DNA of 64,000 nt from Pseudomonadota bacterium (GTDB lineage Bacteria; Pseudomonadota; Alphaproteobacteria; Caulobacterales; Aquidulcibacteraceae), in assembly GCA_020161405.1 (NCBI GenBank), contig JAIUOD010000003.1, positions 153,392-217,391 on the forward strand, given 5' to 3'. Shown in pieces: positions 55,105 to 64,000 of this stretch. A program made the position numbers and the translations under genes. The notes beneath the pieces are model-generated. The model was given only the letters and a program-made list of their open reading frames with translations. It made no database searches and was not told where the DNA came from. Positions within the stretch are counted from its first letter, which is position 1. Every line of letters starts with the position of its first letter.

Positions 55105-56154
55105 TTGAGAAGAATTACAAAAAAACTAAGCGGTAAATTGGTTGCAAATTGGCTGATACTAATGGCAATTCTCGTGATTGCCATGATTGTTGTTGGCGGC
55201 GCTACACGACTAACAGATTCTGGCCTTTCAATCGCCCATTGGTCACCTATTCATGGAATTATCCCTCCCTTAAGTGAAAAAGATTGGAATGATGAGTTTG
55301 CGCTTTATAAAACCATTCCGCAATTTAAACTTATAAATAGCCAAATGGTTCTGTCTGACTTTAAATTTATTTTTTGGTGGGAATGGTCGCACAGGCTTTT
55401 GGGACGTATTGTTGGAATATTATATCTATTACCTCTAATTTATTTTTGGGTGCGCGGTTATTTAAGCCGTAAAGATATACCTATGCTAGTTTCTATAGTT
55501 TTGCTCATTGGTGTGCAAGGGTTTTTAGGCTGGTGGATGGTCAGTTCAGGTCTAAAAGGTAATCGAATTTATGTTGAAGCAATAAGGCTTGCGACGCATT
55601 TGGGAATGGCATTTTTCCTATTAGGATTATTGATTAATGCTGCCCATTATAGATTATCAGGTGAGAAGGCGCATTTCACCAAAAACCCTTGGAGTATTAT
55701 TGTTATAATCGCCTTCTTGCAAATTCTTTTGGGGGCAATGGTTGCTGGAACACGTGCTGGATTAATGCATAATGATTGGCCTTTAATCGATGGCAAAATA
55801 ATTCCTGATGCATATTTTCAATTAAAACCTATTTTGCTTAATTTCATAGAAAACACGCAAAATATACAATTTAATCACCGAATGATTGGCTATTTGCTTG
55901 CAATAGTAATTTTATTGCAATTTAGAACGCGACGCAAAATTAAGAAGCCAGACCATAATGCATGGCGTTTGCGTGCAGCTTTTATGATTTTGGTTCAAAT
56001 AGGTCTTGGTATATTTACTTTGCACATGTTCACTATATCACCACCACCTACAATTACAGGTGTCATGGTTGGTGTTTTGCATCAATTAAGTGGTGCCATT
56101 ACTTTTTGTATGATTGTTCTTGCGTGGAAAACCTATCCAAATTATCGCAGCTAA
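55105..56154 (+). CDS. ctaA: Haem A synthase
   Basis: A 349-aa multi-helix membrane enzyme that converts haem O to haem A for cytochrome oxidase (COX15/CtaA, type 2). VVGGATRLTDSGLSIAHWSP, WWEWSHRLLGRIVG (haem-ligand His), and FNHRMIGYLLAI with a further His are typical, as are HNDWPLIDGKIIPD. TTG start with AAGG 6 nt before. Confidence 0.94.
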   Translation: MRRITKKLSGKLVANWLILMAILVIAMIVVGGATRLTDSGLSIAHWSPIHGIIPPLSEKDWNDEFALYKTIPQFKLINSQMVLSDFKFIFWWEWSHRLLGRIVGILYLLPLIYFWVRGYLSRKDIPMLVSIVLLIGVQGFLGWWMVSSGLKGNRIYVEAIRLATHLGMAFFLLGLLINAAHYRLSGEKAHFTKNPWSIIVIIAFLQILLGAMVAGTRAGLMHNDWPLIDGKIIPDAYFQLKPILLNFIENTQNIQFNHRMIGYLLAIVILLQFRTRRKIKKPDHNAWRLRAAFMILVQIGLGIFTLHMFTISPPPTITGVMVGVLHQLSGAITFCMIVLAWKTYPNYRS

Positions 56155-57507
<1,353 letters not shown>

Positions 57508-57530
57508 TAAAATTTTTAATAATAATCTTG

Positions 57531-57563
57531 AAAGGCCCAAAATATTTTGTTTTGGGCCTTTTC
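57531..57563 (+). terminator. Rho-independent terminator after eno
   Basis: AAAGGCCCAAAA (57531-57542) and TTTTGGGCCTTT (57550-57561) form a perfect 12-bp stem. Confidence 0.92.
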
Positions 57564-57605
57564 AATTTTTAACGTGCCGTAAACCATATTTTACGATAAA
57601 GAGGT

Positions 57606-57902
57606 ATGATAAAAAAAATCCCCACTTCCCCTGCTAAAGTTATATTTTTACTTTTGCTAATAATGCTTGGTGCACAGGCATTTACAGGACAGCAGGGTAT
57701 TTTGATGTGGCGTCAATATGCAATTGAATCAGATGCCCTTGCACGGCAAAAACAAGAGCTTGTGTTGAAAAAAACGCAATTAGAGAATCAAATCAAGCTT
57801 TTAAAATCTCAAGCCCCAAATCAAGATTTCATCGAAGAGCAGGCATTGCAAAAACTTGATATGGTAGCTGCGCAAGATAAAATAATAAAATTGCCTAATT
57901 AA
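57606..57902 (+). CDS. ftsB: Septum formation initiator FtsB-like protein
   Basis: A 98-aa single-span membrane protein: short cytoplasmic start, helix about 12-32 (VIFLLLLIMLGAQAFTG), and a coiled coil (about 35-75) with EQ/KQELVLKKTQLENQIKLLK, then DFIEEQALQKLDMV. Belongs to the FtsB/DivIC family of the divisome. The eno-ftsB-pdhA order is typical in alphaproteobacteria. Confidence 0.88.
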   Translation: MIKKIPTSPAKVIFLLLLIMLGAQAFTGQQGILMWRQYAIESDALARQKQELVLKKTQLENQIKLLKSQAPNQDFIEEQALQKLDMVAAQDKIIKLPN

Positions 57903-57912
57903 TATATGTTTT

Positions 57913-57933
57913 GGTGAAGTTTCACCTATTTTT
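57913..57933 (+). terminator. Possible weak terminator or operator between ftsB and pdhA
   Basis: GGTGAAGTTTCACC (57913-57926) is a perfect palindromic repeat with short loop, followed by TATTTTT. It may terminate ftsB or bind a regulator of the pdh operon. Confidence 0.35.
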
Positions 57934-58072
57934 CCCCTATTACAGCATTTATCGCTTGCCCTAACGTTGCTTTCTAGCATACCTTCCTTACGTTTTTGTC
58001 ACTTGTCGCAAGGTAAGTTGATATCTAGTGGTATTAAAAATATAAAACTTTAGTATGAGGAAGGGCTTGTTG

Positions 58073-59095
58073 ATGGCTGCAAAAAAAGGCGCATCAGGCA
58101 AAGACGCAAAGATAATCGATAATTCGCTATCAAATATTGCATCCCGTGAGGAATTGCTTGAATATTATCGCCAAATGTTGCTTATCCGCCGCTTTGAAGA
58201 AAAGGCGGGGCAATTATATGGCATGGGTCTTATTGCGGGCTTCTGTCACCTTTATATTGGTCAGGAAGCAGTTGTTGTTGGTGTAACTGCTGCGCAAAAT
58301 GAAACCGATTCTATTATTACTGGCTATCGTGATCATGGTCATATGTTGGTTGCTGGAATTTCTGCGCGTGAAATCATGGCAGAGCTTACAGGTCGTGCAA
58401 CTGGCTGTTCACGCGGTAAAGGTGGTTCGATGCACATGTTTAGCCAAGAGAAGAAATTCTATGGCGGGCACGGTATTGTGGGCGCACAGGTTGCGTTAGG
58501 AACTGGCCTTGCATTCGCACATCAATATAATAATGACAATGGTGTTTCATTGGCATATTTTGGTGATGGCGCAGCAAACCAAGGCCAAGTTTACGAAAGC
58601 TTCAATATGGCGAGCCTTTGGAAACTTCCTGTAGTTTATATTATTGAAAATAATCAATATGCGATGGGTACTGCGATTGATCGCCATTCATCAGAGGTTG
58701 AATTATTCAAACGTGGTATCAGCTTTGAAATCATTGGTGAGGCTGTTGATGGTATGGATGTAGTGGCAGTTAAAGAAGCCGCAAGCCGTGCGATTGACCA
58801 TGCAAGAAGCGGCAAAGGCCCTTATTTGCTTGAAATGAAAACATACCGTTATCGCGGGCATTCAATGTCTGACCCTGCTAAATACCGCCCAAAAGATGAG
58901 CCAAAGCACATGCGTGAAACCCGTGATCCTATTGATCATATCCGCAATATTGGCCTTGAAAAAGGCATATTTACCGAAGATGATTTGAAAATCATTGATA
59001 AAGAAGTAAAAGAAATTGTGGCTGATGCAGCAGAGTTTGCGCAAACTAGCCCTGAACCTGATGCTTCACAATTAATGACAGACATTTATTTATAG
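58073..59095 (+). CDS. pdhA: Pyruvate dehydrogenase E1 component, alpha subunit
   Basis: 340 aa from the ATG at 58073, with AGGAAGG 8 nt before it. TPP-dependent dehydrogenase subunit: YRQMLLIRRFEEKAGQLYGM, GRATGCSRGKGGSMHMFS, and the TPP motif from GDGAANQGQVYESFNMASLW to NN. SMSDPAKYRPKDE is conserved near the end. An intervening secreted-protein gene, absent in the standard pdhA-pdhB arrangement, follows after about 24 bp. Confidence 0.96.
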   Translation: MAAKKGASGKDAKIIDNSLSNIASREELLEYYRQMLLIRRFEEKAGQLYGMGLIAGFCHLYIGQEAVVVGVTAAQNETDSIITGYRDHGHMLVAGISAREIMAELTGRATGCSRGKGGSMHMFSQEKKFYGGHGIVGAQVALGTGLAFAHQYNNDNGVSLAYFGDGAANQGQVYESFNMASLWKLPVVYIIENNQYAMGTAIDRHSSEVELFKRGISFEIIGEAVDGMDVVAVKEAASRAIDHARSGKGPYLLEMKTYRYRGHSMSDPAKYRPKDEPKHMRETRDPIDHIRNIGLEKGIFTEDDLKIIDKEVKEIVADAAEFAQTSPEPDASQLMTDIYL

Positions 59096-59119
59096 TATTT
59101 GCCAGCTTTGGAGAGAATT

Positions 59120-60037
59120 ATGAAATTTAAACGCAGCACTTTCATCAAAGGCGGGGTTTGCGGTTTGGCTTATGCAATTGCATCATTTGGTATGGCAAAT
59201 GCACAAACAACTGAAACAAAACCTGACCCAAATGCCGATGTGCCACGTTATATGGGTGTTTATACGGCGGGCCCAATTGATAAAATTCAATATACGCCAA
59301 CTTGCCCTGAATATGTTATTGAATTTGATACTGCAAAAGTTCAGGTATCTGAAGATAAAGCCTATGTTGAAGCGCAGGCTGCAAGACTTCCTGAAATTGA
59401 AAAAGGTATTGAAAAATACCAAAATTGTATGGTTGTGAATTTTGGTCGTGACCGCGAAGATTTTATTTCACGTTTACGTGATTATAATGTTGGTGCGGCA
59501 ACTAATGAGGCACGCATAAGCGCGGATACTACTGCCGCGGCTGATAAAGCATTTACCCAAATTGTTGCAGATATTAAAAAAGGTAAACCTGCCCCACCTG
59601 CTGAGCCTACATTTTTTAGTAAATGGAAAGCCCCTGAAGGTCGTTATATTGGAATAATTACTGCTGGAACCGTTGATAAGATAACATATAAAGGTAGTTG
59701 CCCTGATTATTATGTTGAAATTACGGCAGATGATTTCAATAAAACCCGCACTAAAGAAAGATATACTGCTTTAAGTGATTACGTAAATTCAGAGCCGACG
59801 CGTCGTAAAGCGCATGAACAATGCCGCGTTGATAATGCAATGAAGGATTATGAGGCTTTACAAGTTTCAATGAAGGCAAGCTTTGATAAATCATGGGCAG
59901 CTTCTGTCGATAAATACGATAAAAAACTAGGTATTATTGAATCAGTAATTGAAACTGCACGTAAATACACAAGTGGCAAACCAGCCGCAAAAACTGGTGT
60001 AAAGCCTAAAGCGCCTGCACCAAAAAAGAAAAAATAG
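59120..60037 (+). CDS. Secreted protein with internal duplication, inside the pdh operon
   Basis: 305 aa from the ATG at 59120 (GGAGAG 7 nt upstream). A signal peptide (about 1-29, ending MANAQ) precedes two copies of one module. Copy 1 (about 43-125) begins RYMGVYTAGPIDKIQY, copy 2 (about 175-255) RYIGIITAGTVDKITY; each continues CP-x-Y and has a second Cys, C62/C103 and C194/C235, both spaced exactly 41 residues, suggesting a disulfide per module. The C-terminus is a Lys/Ala/Pro tail. No family recognised. It lies between pdhA and pdhB, so is likely cotranscribed. Confidence 0.7.
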   Translation: MKFKRSTFIKGGVCGLAYAIASFGMANAQTTETKPDPNADVPRYMGVYTAGPIDKIQYTPTCPEYVIEFDTAKVQVSEDKAYVEAQAARLPEIEKGIEKYQNCMVVNFGRDREDFISRLRDYNVGAATNEARISADTTAAADKAFTQIVADIKKGKPAPPAEPTFFSKWKAPEGRYIGIITAGTVDKITYKGSCPDYYVEITADDFNKTRTKERYTALSDYVNSEPTRRKAHEQCRVDNAMKDYEALQVSMKASFDKSWAASVDKYDKKLGIIESVIETARKYTSGKPAAKTGVKPKAPAPKKKK

Positions 60038-60052
60038 GGATGGAGTGAGAAA

Positions 60053-61393
60053 TTGGCGATTGAGATTTTAATGCCCGCACTTTCCCCAACCATGGAAGAG
60101 GGAACACTTGCAAAATGGTTGGTAAAGGTCGGTGATGAAGTCAAGTCGGGTGACGTTTTGGCTGAAATCGAGACTGATAAAGCTACTATGGAAGTCGAAA
60201 CTATAGATGAAGGCACAATTGAAGCGCTTTTATTTGATGCTGGCACTGCGGGCATTAAAGTAAATACGCCTATCGCGCTAATTTCTGGTGAGGGTAGTGT
60301 TTCTGCACCTCCGCCAAAAGTTGAAGCTGCTTCCGTTGCTATTGCAAATATTTCAACGCCAGTTTCAGTGGTTTCAAATCTTGTTGAACCTGATTGGGAT
60401 GCAAATACACCAACAATTAAAATTACTGTTCGTGACGCACTTCGTGACGCTATGGCTGAAGAATTACGTCGTGATGAAAAAGTATTTCTTATGGGTGAAG
60501 AAGTTGCGCAATATCAAGGTGCATACAAAGTATCACGCGGTTTGTTGGATGAATTTGGTCCTAAACGCGTAATCGATACACCAATCACCGAACATGGTTT
60601 TGCAGGTCTTGCAACTGGTGCGGCAATGGCGGGTTTAAAGCCAATTGTTGAATTTATGACTTTCAACTTTGCGATGCAGGCAATTGATCATATTATCAAT
60701 TCGGCTGCTAAGGCGCTTTATATGTCTGGCGGTCAAATTTCGACTTCTATCGTTTTCCGCGGCCCAAATGGTGCTGCATCACGTGTTGGTGCACAGCATA
60801 GCCATGATTATTCTTCATGGTATTCAAATGTTCCAGGGCTTAAGGTTATTGCTCCTTATGATGCTGCTGACGCAAAAGGTCTTTTGAAAGCTGCAATTCG
60901 TGATCCAAATCCAATTGTATTTCTTGAACATGAAATGCTCTATGGCATTGAATTCGATATTCCAGATGTTGAAGATTATGTTTTGCCAATCGGTAAAGCA
61001 AAAATCCGCCGTGAGGGTACAGATGTTACAATCACTGCGCATTCACGAATGGTTGGTCATGCTTTAAAGGCCGCAGAAGAACTAGAAGGTTTGGGTATTA
61101 GCGCTGAAGTTATTGACTTAAGAACACTTCGCCCACTTGATACTGAAACTATTATTAATTCAGTTAAAAAAACTAATCGTCTTGTTGCTGCCGAAGAAGG
61201 CTGGGGCCCGATGGGTGTTGGCGCAGAAGTGATTGCAGTAGTTGTTGATCAGGCTTTTGATTGGCTTGATGCACAGCCAGTTCGCGTTCACCAAAAAGAT
61301 TGCCCGCTTCCATATGCTGCTAATCTTGAGGCTTTATCTTTGCCGCAACCATCAGATATTGTCGCCGCTGTGCGCAAAATTTGTAATAAATAA
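60053..61393 (+). CDS. pdhB: Pyruvate dehydrogenase E1 component, beta subunit with lipoyl domain
   Basis: A 446-aa protein, TTG start with GGATGGAG upstream. Residues 1-80 are a lipoyl domain ([15 protein letters not shown], and [17 protein letters not shown] with the lipoylated Lys), followed by a linker and the E1-beta transketolase domain with [40 protein letters not shown] and a [15 protein letters not shown] region. The fused lipoyl domain is a known alphaproteobacterial and mitochondrial-like trait. Confidence 0.96.
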   Translation: MAIEILMPALSPTMEEGTLAKWLVKVGDEVKSGDVLAEIETDKATMEVETIDEGTIEALLFDAGTAGIKVNTPIALISGEGSVSAPPPKVEAASVAIANISTPVSVVSNLVEPDWDANTPTIKITVRDALRDAMAEELRRDEKVFLMGEEVAQYQGAYKVSRGLLDEFGPKRVIDTPITEHGFAGLATGAAMAGLKPIVEFMTFNFAMQAIDHIINSAAKALYMSGGQISTSIVFRGPNGAASRVGAQHSHDYSSWYSNVPGLKVIAPYDAADAKGLLKAAIRDPNPIVFLEHEMLYGIEFDIPDVEDYVLPIGKAKIRREGTDVTITAHSRMVGHALKAAEELEGLGISAEVIDLRTLRPLDTETIINSVKKTNRLVAAEEGWGPMGVGAEVIAVVVDQAFDWLDAQPVRVHQKDCPLPYAANLEALSLPQPSDIVAAVRKICNK

Positions 61394-61404
61394 GGGGTGT
61401 TGAA

Positions 61405-62664
61405 ATGCCAATTGATATTTTAATGCCTGCCCTTAGCCCGACAATGGAAGAAGGCGTGCTTGCAAAATGGCACGTTAAAGTTGGGGATGAAATTAAATCA
61501 GGTGATATACTTGCTGAAATCGAAACCGATAAAGCAACTATGGAAGTTGAGGCTGTTGACGAAGGTAAATTGCTTGAAATACTTGTTCCTGATGGCACTT
61601 CGGGTGTGAAAATTAATACTGTAATCGCACGTATTGAAGGTGATGGTGGCCTTGCTGCACCTGCGCCTACTGTTGCGCCCGCACCAGCAGCAGTAACGCC
61701 TGCGCCAGCGGTTTCGGCTGCACCTGTTTCAGTCAATGCTGCGCCATCAAATAATTCTGGTGAGCGTGTATTTGCATCGCCATTGGCGCGCCGTATTGCG
61801 CAACAAAATGGTGTAGATTTAGCATCAATCAAAGGTACTGGACCTAATGGACGCATTGTAAAGGCCGATGTTGAAGGTGTTAAGGGTGGTGCAAAACCTT
61901 CTGTTGCATCGTCGAATGCGCCACAAGCTGCCGCAAAAGCGCCTGCTACTATTGCAAATATGCCTTATAAAGAAGGTTCATATGATATTGTGCCGCTTGA
62001 TGGTATGCGCCGTACAATTGCAAAACGTTTGTCGGAATCTTTCCGCGATGTTCCGCATTTCCCGCTTAATGTTGATATTGAAATCGACAAATTACTTGAG
62101 GTTCGTAAACAATTAAATGCCCAAGCTGAAACAATGGGTGGCAAAATATCGGTGAATGACCTTATCATCAAAGCAACTGCTTTGGCGTTAAAGGCTGTTC
62201 CAGAAGCCAATGCAAGTTTCAGTGATGAAGGTATATTAATGCATCACCATGCCGATGTTGCGGTTGCGGTCGCAATTGATGGTGGTTTAATAACCCCAAT
62301 TGTGCGCAATGCAGAACTTAAGGGCATTTTACAAATTTCAAATGAAATTAAAGAATTAGCGTCAAAAGCTAAGAATAGAAAACTACTTCCTGAAGAATAT
62401 TCTGGCGGCACTTTTAGTGTTTCAAATCTTGGTATGTTTGGCATTAAATCATTCTCTAGCATCATTAATGAGCCGCAAGGTTGCATTCTATCAGTTGGTG
62501 CGGGTGAACAACGCCCAGTTGTGAAAAATGGCGCACTTGCAATTGCAACTGTAATGTCTGTTACTTTGACTTGTGACCATCGTGTTGTTGATGGCGCAAT
62601 TGGTGCAAAATGGGTTCAATCATTCAAAGGCTTCTTGGAAAACCCAATAAGTTTAATGTTGTAA
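61405..62664 (+). CDS. pdhC: Dihydrolipoamide acetyltransferase (E2) of pyruvate dehydrogenase
   Basis: A 419-aa E2 core. One N-terminal lipoyl domain (about 1-78, [17 protein letters not shown]), an Ala/Pro/Val linker, an E3-binding domain (about 115-155, [20 protein letters not shown] then [13 protein letters not shown]), another linker, and the catalytic domain ending with the active-site [19 protein letters not shown]. It forms the cubic core accepting acetyl groups from E1. A terminator follows. Confidence 0.96.
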   Translation: MPIDILMPALSPTMEEGVLAKWHVKVGDEIKSGDILAEIETDKATMEVEAVDEGKLLEILVPDGTSGVKINTVIARIEGDGGLAAPAPTVAPAPAAVTPAPAVSAAPVSVNAAPSNNSGERVFASPLARRIAQQNGVDLASIKGTGPNGRIVKADVEGVKGGAKPSVASSNAPQAAAKAPATIANMPYKEGSYDIVPLDGMRRTIAKRLSESFRDVPHFPLNVDIEIDKLLEVRKQLNAQAETMGGKISVNDLIIKATALALKAVPEANASFSDEGILMHHHADVAVAVAIDGGLITPIVRNAELKGILQISNEIKELASKAKNRKLLPEEYSGGTFSVSNLGMFGIKSFSSIINEPQGCILSVGAGEQRPVVKNGALAIATVMSVTLTCDHRVVDGAIGAKWVQSFKGFLENPISLML

Positions 62665-62685
62665 ATCTTGATACATTATAAATTC

Positions 62686-62717
62686 AAGCCCAAAGTTATT
62701 GCTTTGGGCTTTTTTAT
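62686..62717 (+). terminator. Rho-independent terminator after pdhC
   Basis: AAGCCCAAAG (62686-62695) and CTTTGGGCTT (62702-62711) form a 10-bp stem, then a T run; it ends the pdh operon. Lipoamide dehydrogenase (E3) is not adjacent. Confidence 0.92.
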
Positions 62718-62790
62718 TGTTTAACGATAATTTTTGTTGCAATCATAATTTACATTTGATAAGCAAATATAGAAATGAGATTGTAAAAAA

Positions 62791-63204
62791 ATGAGCAAAA
62801 AACTTTTTGAATATAATGCCCCAGTTCAAATTAAAATCGCCGCTTTATGGGCAAGTTTAATGTCATGCTTTATATATTGTGATTATTTTGGCCTTTATGA
62901 AAAAGGCGCTATTATGAAGATGAATGAAGGTTTTATGGGGCCTTTAGGTCAGGTTACGCCACAAATTATGCTTGGTGTTTCTTCTATGATGGCAATTCCA
63001 AGTGTAATGATTTGTCTTAGTGTGATTTTAAAACCATCATTCAATAGAATTTTGAATATTATTTTTCCAATATGTTACATTGCAATTATGGTCGCAAGTT
63101 CGATTGGCGCGGCACAATTCTATATGTTTTTCGCCACAATTGAGATTTTTATCCTTTTAGGGGTTTTGTATCACGCAGTTAGATGGCCAAGACAAGAGGC
63201 CTAA
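62791..63204 (+). CDS. Four-helix membrane protein, DUF6326-like
   Basis: A 137-aa protein with four hydrophobic helices. ALWASLMSCFIYCDYFGLYE, GPLGQVTPQIMLGVSSMMAI, then PSVMICLSVILKP and a C-terminal VLYHAVRWPRQEA resemble the small family I recall as DUF6326. The ATG has no strong Shine-Dalgarno. Function unknown. Confidence 0.75.
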   Translation: MSKKLFEYNAPVQIKIAALWASLMSCFIYCDYFGLYEKGAIMKMNEGFMGPLGQVTPQIMLGVSSMMAIPSVMICLSVILKPSFNRILNIIFPICYIAIMVASSIGAAQFYMFFATIEIFILLGVLYHAVRWPRQEA

Positions 63205-63298
63205 TAATATAGTTAACGCCAAATTACCCCAAAAATCACTTAATTTAAACCATTATCATTTATACTAACCCAATAATAAACGGAACAAGGATTTCGTA

Positions 63299-63478
63299 AT
63301 GGGTTGGTGGAATGATAATACACGTGAAGAGCGTGTATCAAAAAAGCGTGGTTTTTTTAGCCGTGATGAACGCGAGTATGTAGAGGCGCGCTTAGTAGAT
63401 AGACGTGGTCCACGTTCTGAATTGCGTGAACCGCGTCAAAGGCGTGTTGATAATAGCGGACGCTATATCTACAGATAA
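63299..63478 (+). CDS. Small Arg-rich protein, 59 aa
   Basis: ORF from the ATG at 63299 to the TAA at 63476-63478, with CAAGG about 8 nt upstream. The product begins MGWWNDNTREERVSKKRGFF and ends RRVDNSGRYIYR, with many Arg and Asp/Glu residues, two adjacent Trp and no hydrophobic helix, so probably soluble and charged. Codon use (CGT, GAT, AAT) is like its neighbours. No family recognised; support is the clear start and stop, plausible ribosome site and amino-acid pattern. Confidence 0.5.
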   Translation: MGWWNDNTREERVSKKRGFFSRDEREYVEARLVDRRGPRSELREPRQRRVDNSGRYIYR

Positions 63479-63551
63479 TCAATATCAGCATTGCGTAAAT
63501 TCACACATATAAGGGGGTGACGTTTCGACTTAGGTCGTATAATAAATCCCT

Positions 63552-64000
63552 ATGTTTGAAATATTTGTTGCCGCCTTTGTAACTTTCTTTGTCATAATTG
63601 ACCCGCCAGGGGTTGCACCTATGTTCGCAACCTTAACGGAAAATACATCACGTGAATGGCAGAAGAAAATGGCTTATAAGTCCATTTTTGTTGCCGCTTT
63701 CGTGATTATTGGTTTTGCCTTTGGCGGCGAATGGTTATTGGGCAAATTACACGTTTCGCTTGATAGTTTCCGTATTGCTGGCGGTTTATTATTATTCCTA
63801 ATCGCGGTTGATATGCTTTTTGAAAAGCGAACTGAACGCCGTGACGAACGCAATGAAAAAGTTTTGACCGAGGCGAAAAAGCACCGCGAACGTTTTGAAG
63901 ATGTTTCGGTTTTTCCTTTAGCAATTCCATTATTGGCGGGGCCAGGGGCAATTGCATCAATAATGCTTCATTTTGCTGCATATAAAGATTTTATGGCAAA
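63552..64000 (+). CDS. MarC-family integral membrane protein (start; cut by window edge)
   Basis: 149 codons of a MarC-type multi-span membrane protein (NAAT family). MFEIFVAAFVTFFVIIDPPG with the following VAPMFATLT is the family's first helix and DP-G motif; further helices are SIFVAAFVIIGFAFGGEWLL and FRIAGGLLLFLIAVDM, then a charged loop and FPLAIPLLAGPGAIASIM. The C-terminus is beyond the window. Transport substrate is not established for most members. Confidence 0.88.
   Translation, partial: MFEIFVAAFVTFFVIIDPPGVAPMFATLTENTSREWQKKMAYKSIFVAAFVIIGFAFGGEWLLGKLHVSLDSFRIAGGLLLFLIAVDMLFEKRTERRDERNEKVLTEAKKHRERFEDVSVFPLAIPLLAGPGAIASIMLHFAAYKDFMA

Overview
The window is chromosomal DNA of a low-GC (by eye roughly 35-40 %) alphaproteobacterium. 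Lineage markers: 5-aminolevulinate synthase (C4 haem pathway) instead of glutamyl-tRNA reductase, a MucR/Ros regulator, an E1-beta subunit of pyruvate dehydrogenase carrying its own lipoyl domain, the blocks rpoZ-rsh-pyrE-pdxJ-acpS-lepB-rnc-era-recO and nrdR-rib-nusB-thiL, a ubiquinol-cytochrome c chaperone divergent from bamE, and a small DUF6898-like gene. MucR, an LdtR-like MarR protein and a stator-type MotB point towards a Hyphomicrobiales-like or related free-living group, but the order is not fixed by this sequence. No rRNA, tRNA, CRISPR array, complete insertion sequence, prophage or defence locus was seen; the window is almost entirely core genome.

Layout. 1-4161 (minus): ppiD-like chaperone, trpE, trpG, start of trpD. 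4293-8750 (plus): tpiA, an orphan degenerate receiver protein, secG, pyrG, rpmF. 8968-9645: two small membrane-protein genes. 9642-10271 (minus): family-5 uracil-DNA glycosylase. 10318-18668 (plus): folK, rpoZ, rsh, pyrE, pdxJ, acpS, lepB, rnc, era, recO. 18671-25154: diguanylate cyclase, aldehyde dehydrogenase, RhlE-type helicase and parE. 25296-28117: GNAT protein and parC. 28176-33660 (minus): two paralogous outer-membrane proteins, bpt, motB, a secreted protein, hemB. 33684-36197: secreted M20 peptidase and glycerophosphodiesterase, divergent. 36486-39161: MarR-type regulator, hemA, DUF6898-like gene, mucR (minus). 39624-44607: glyA, nrdR, a reductase-only ribD, ribE, ribH, nusB, thiL. 44667-49862: small secreted protein, H+-pyrophosphatase, two SH3-domain membrane proteins. 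49907-56154: bamE (minus), ubiquinol-cytochrome c chaperone, plsX, fabH, ihfA, merR, GNAT, DUF2842-like gene (minus), ctaA. 56224-62664: eno, ftsB, pdhA, a secreted duplicated-domain protein, pdhB, pdhC. 62791-64000: DUF6326-like gene, a 59-aa Arg-rich ORF, and the start of a marC gene.

Functionally this is an aerobic respiring cell: haem synthesis (hemA, hemB), haem A (ctaA), cytochrome bc1 assembly factor, pyruvate dehydrogenase, proton-pumping PPase, plus stringent response and c-di-GMP signalling.

The least explained items are a secreted two-repeat protein inside the pdh operon, a response-regulator-like protein with Glu at the phosphoacceptor position, a riboflavin operon lacking the deaminase half of RibD and ribBA, paired outer-membrane and SH3 paralogues, a MucR without its zinc-finger histidines, and several perfect inverted repeats in intergenic DNA. 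I found no clear candidate for a wholly new multi-gene system.
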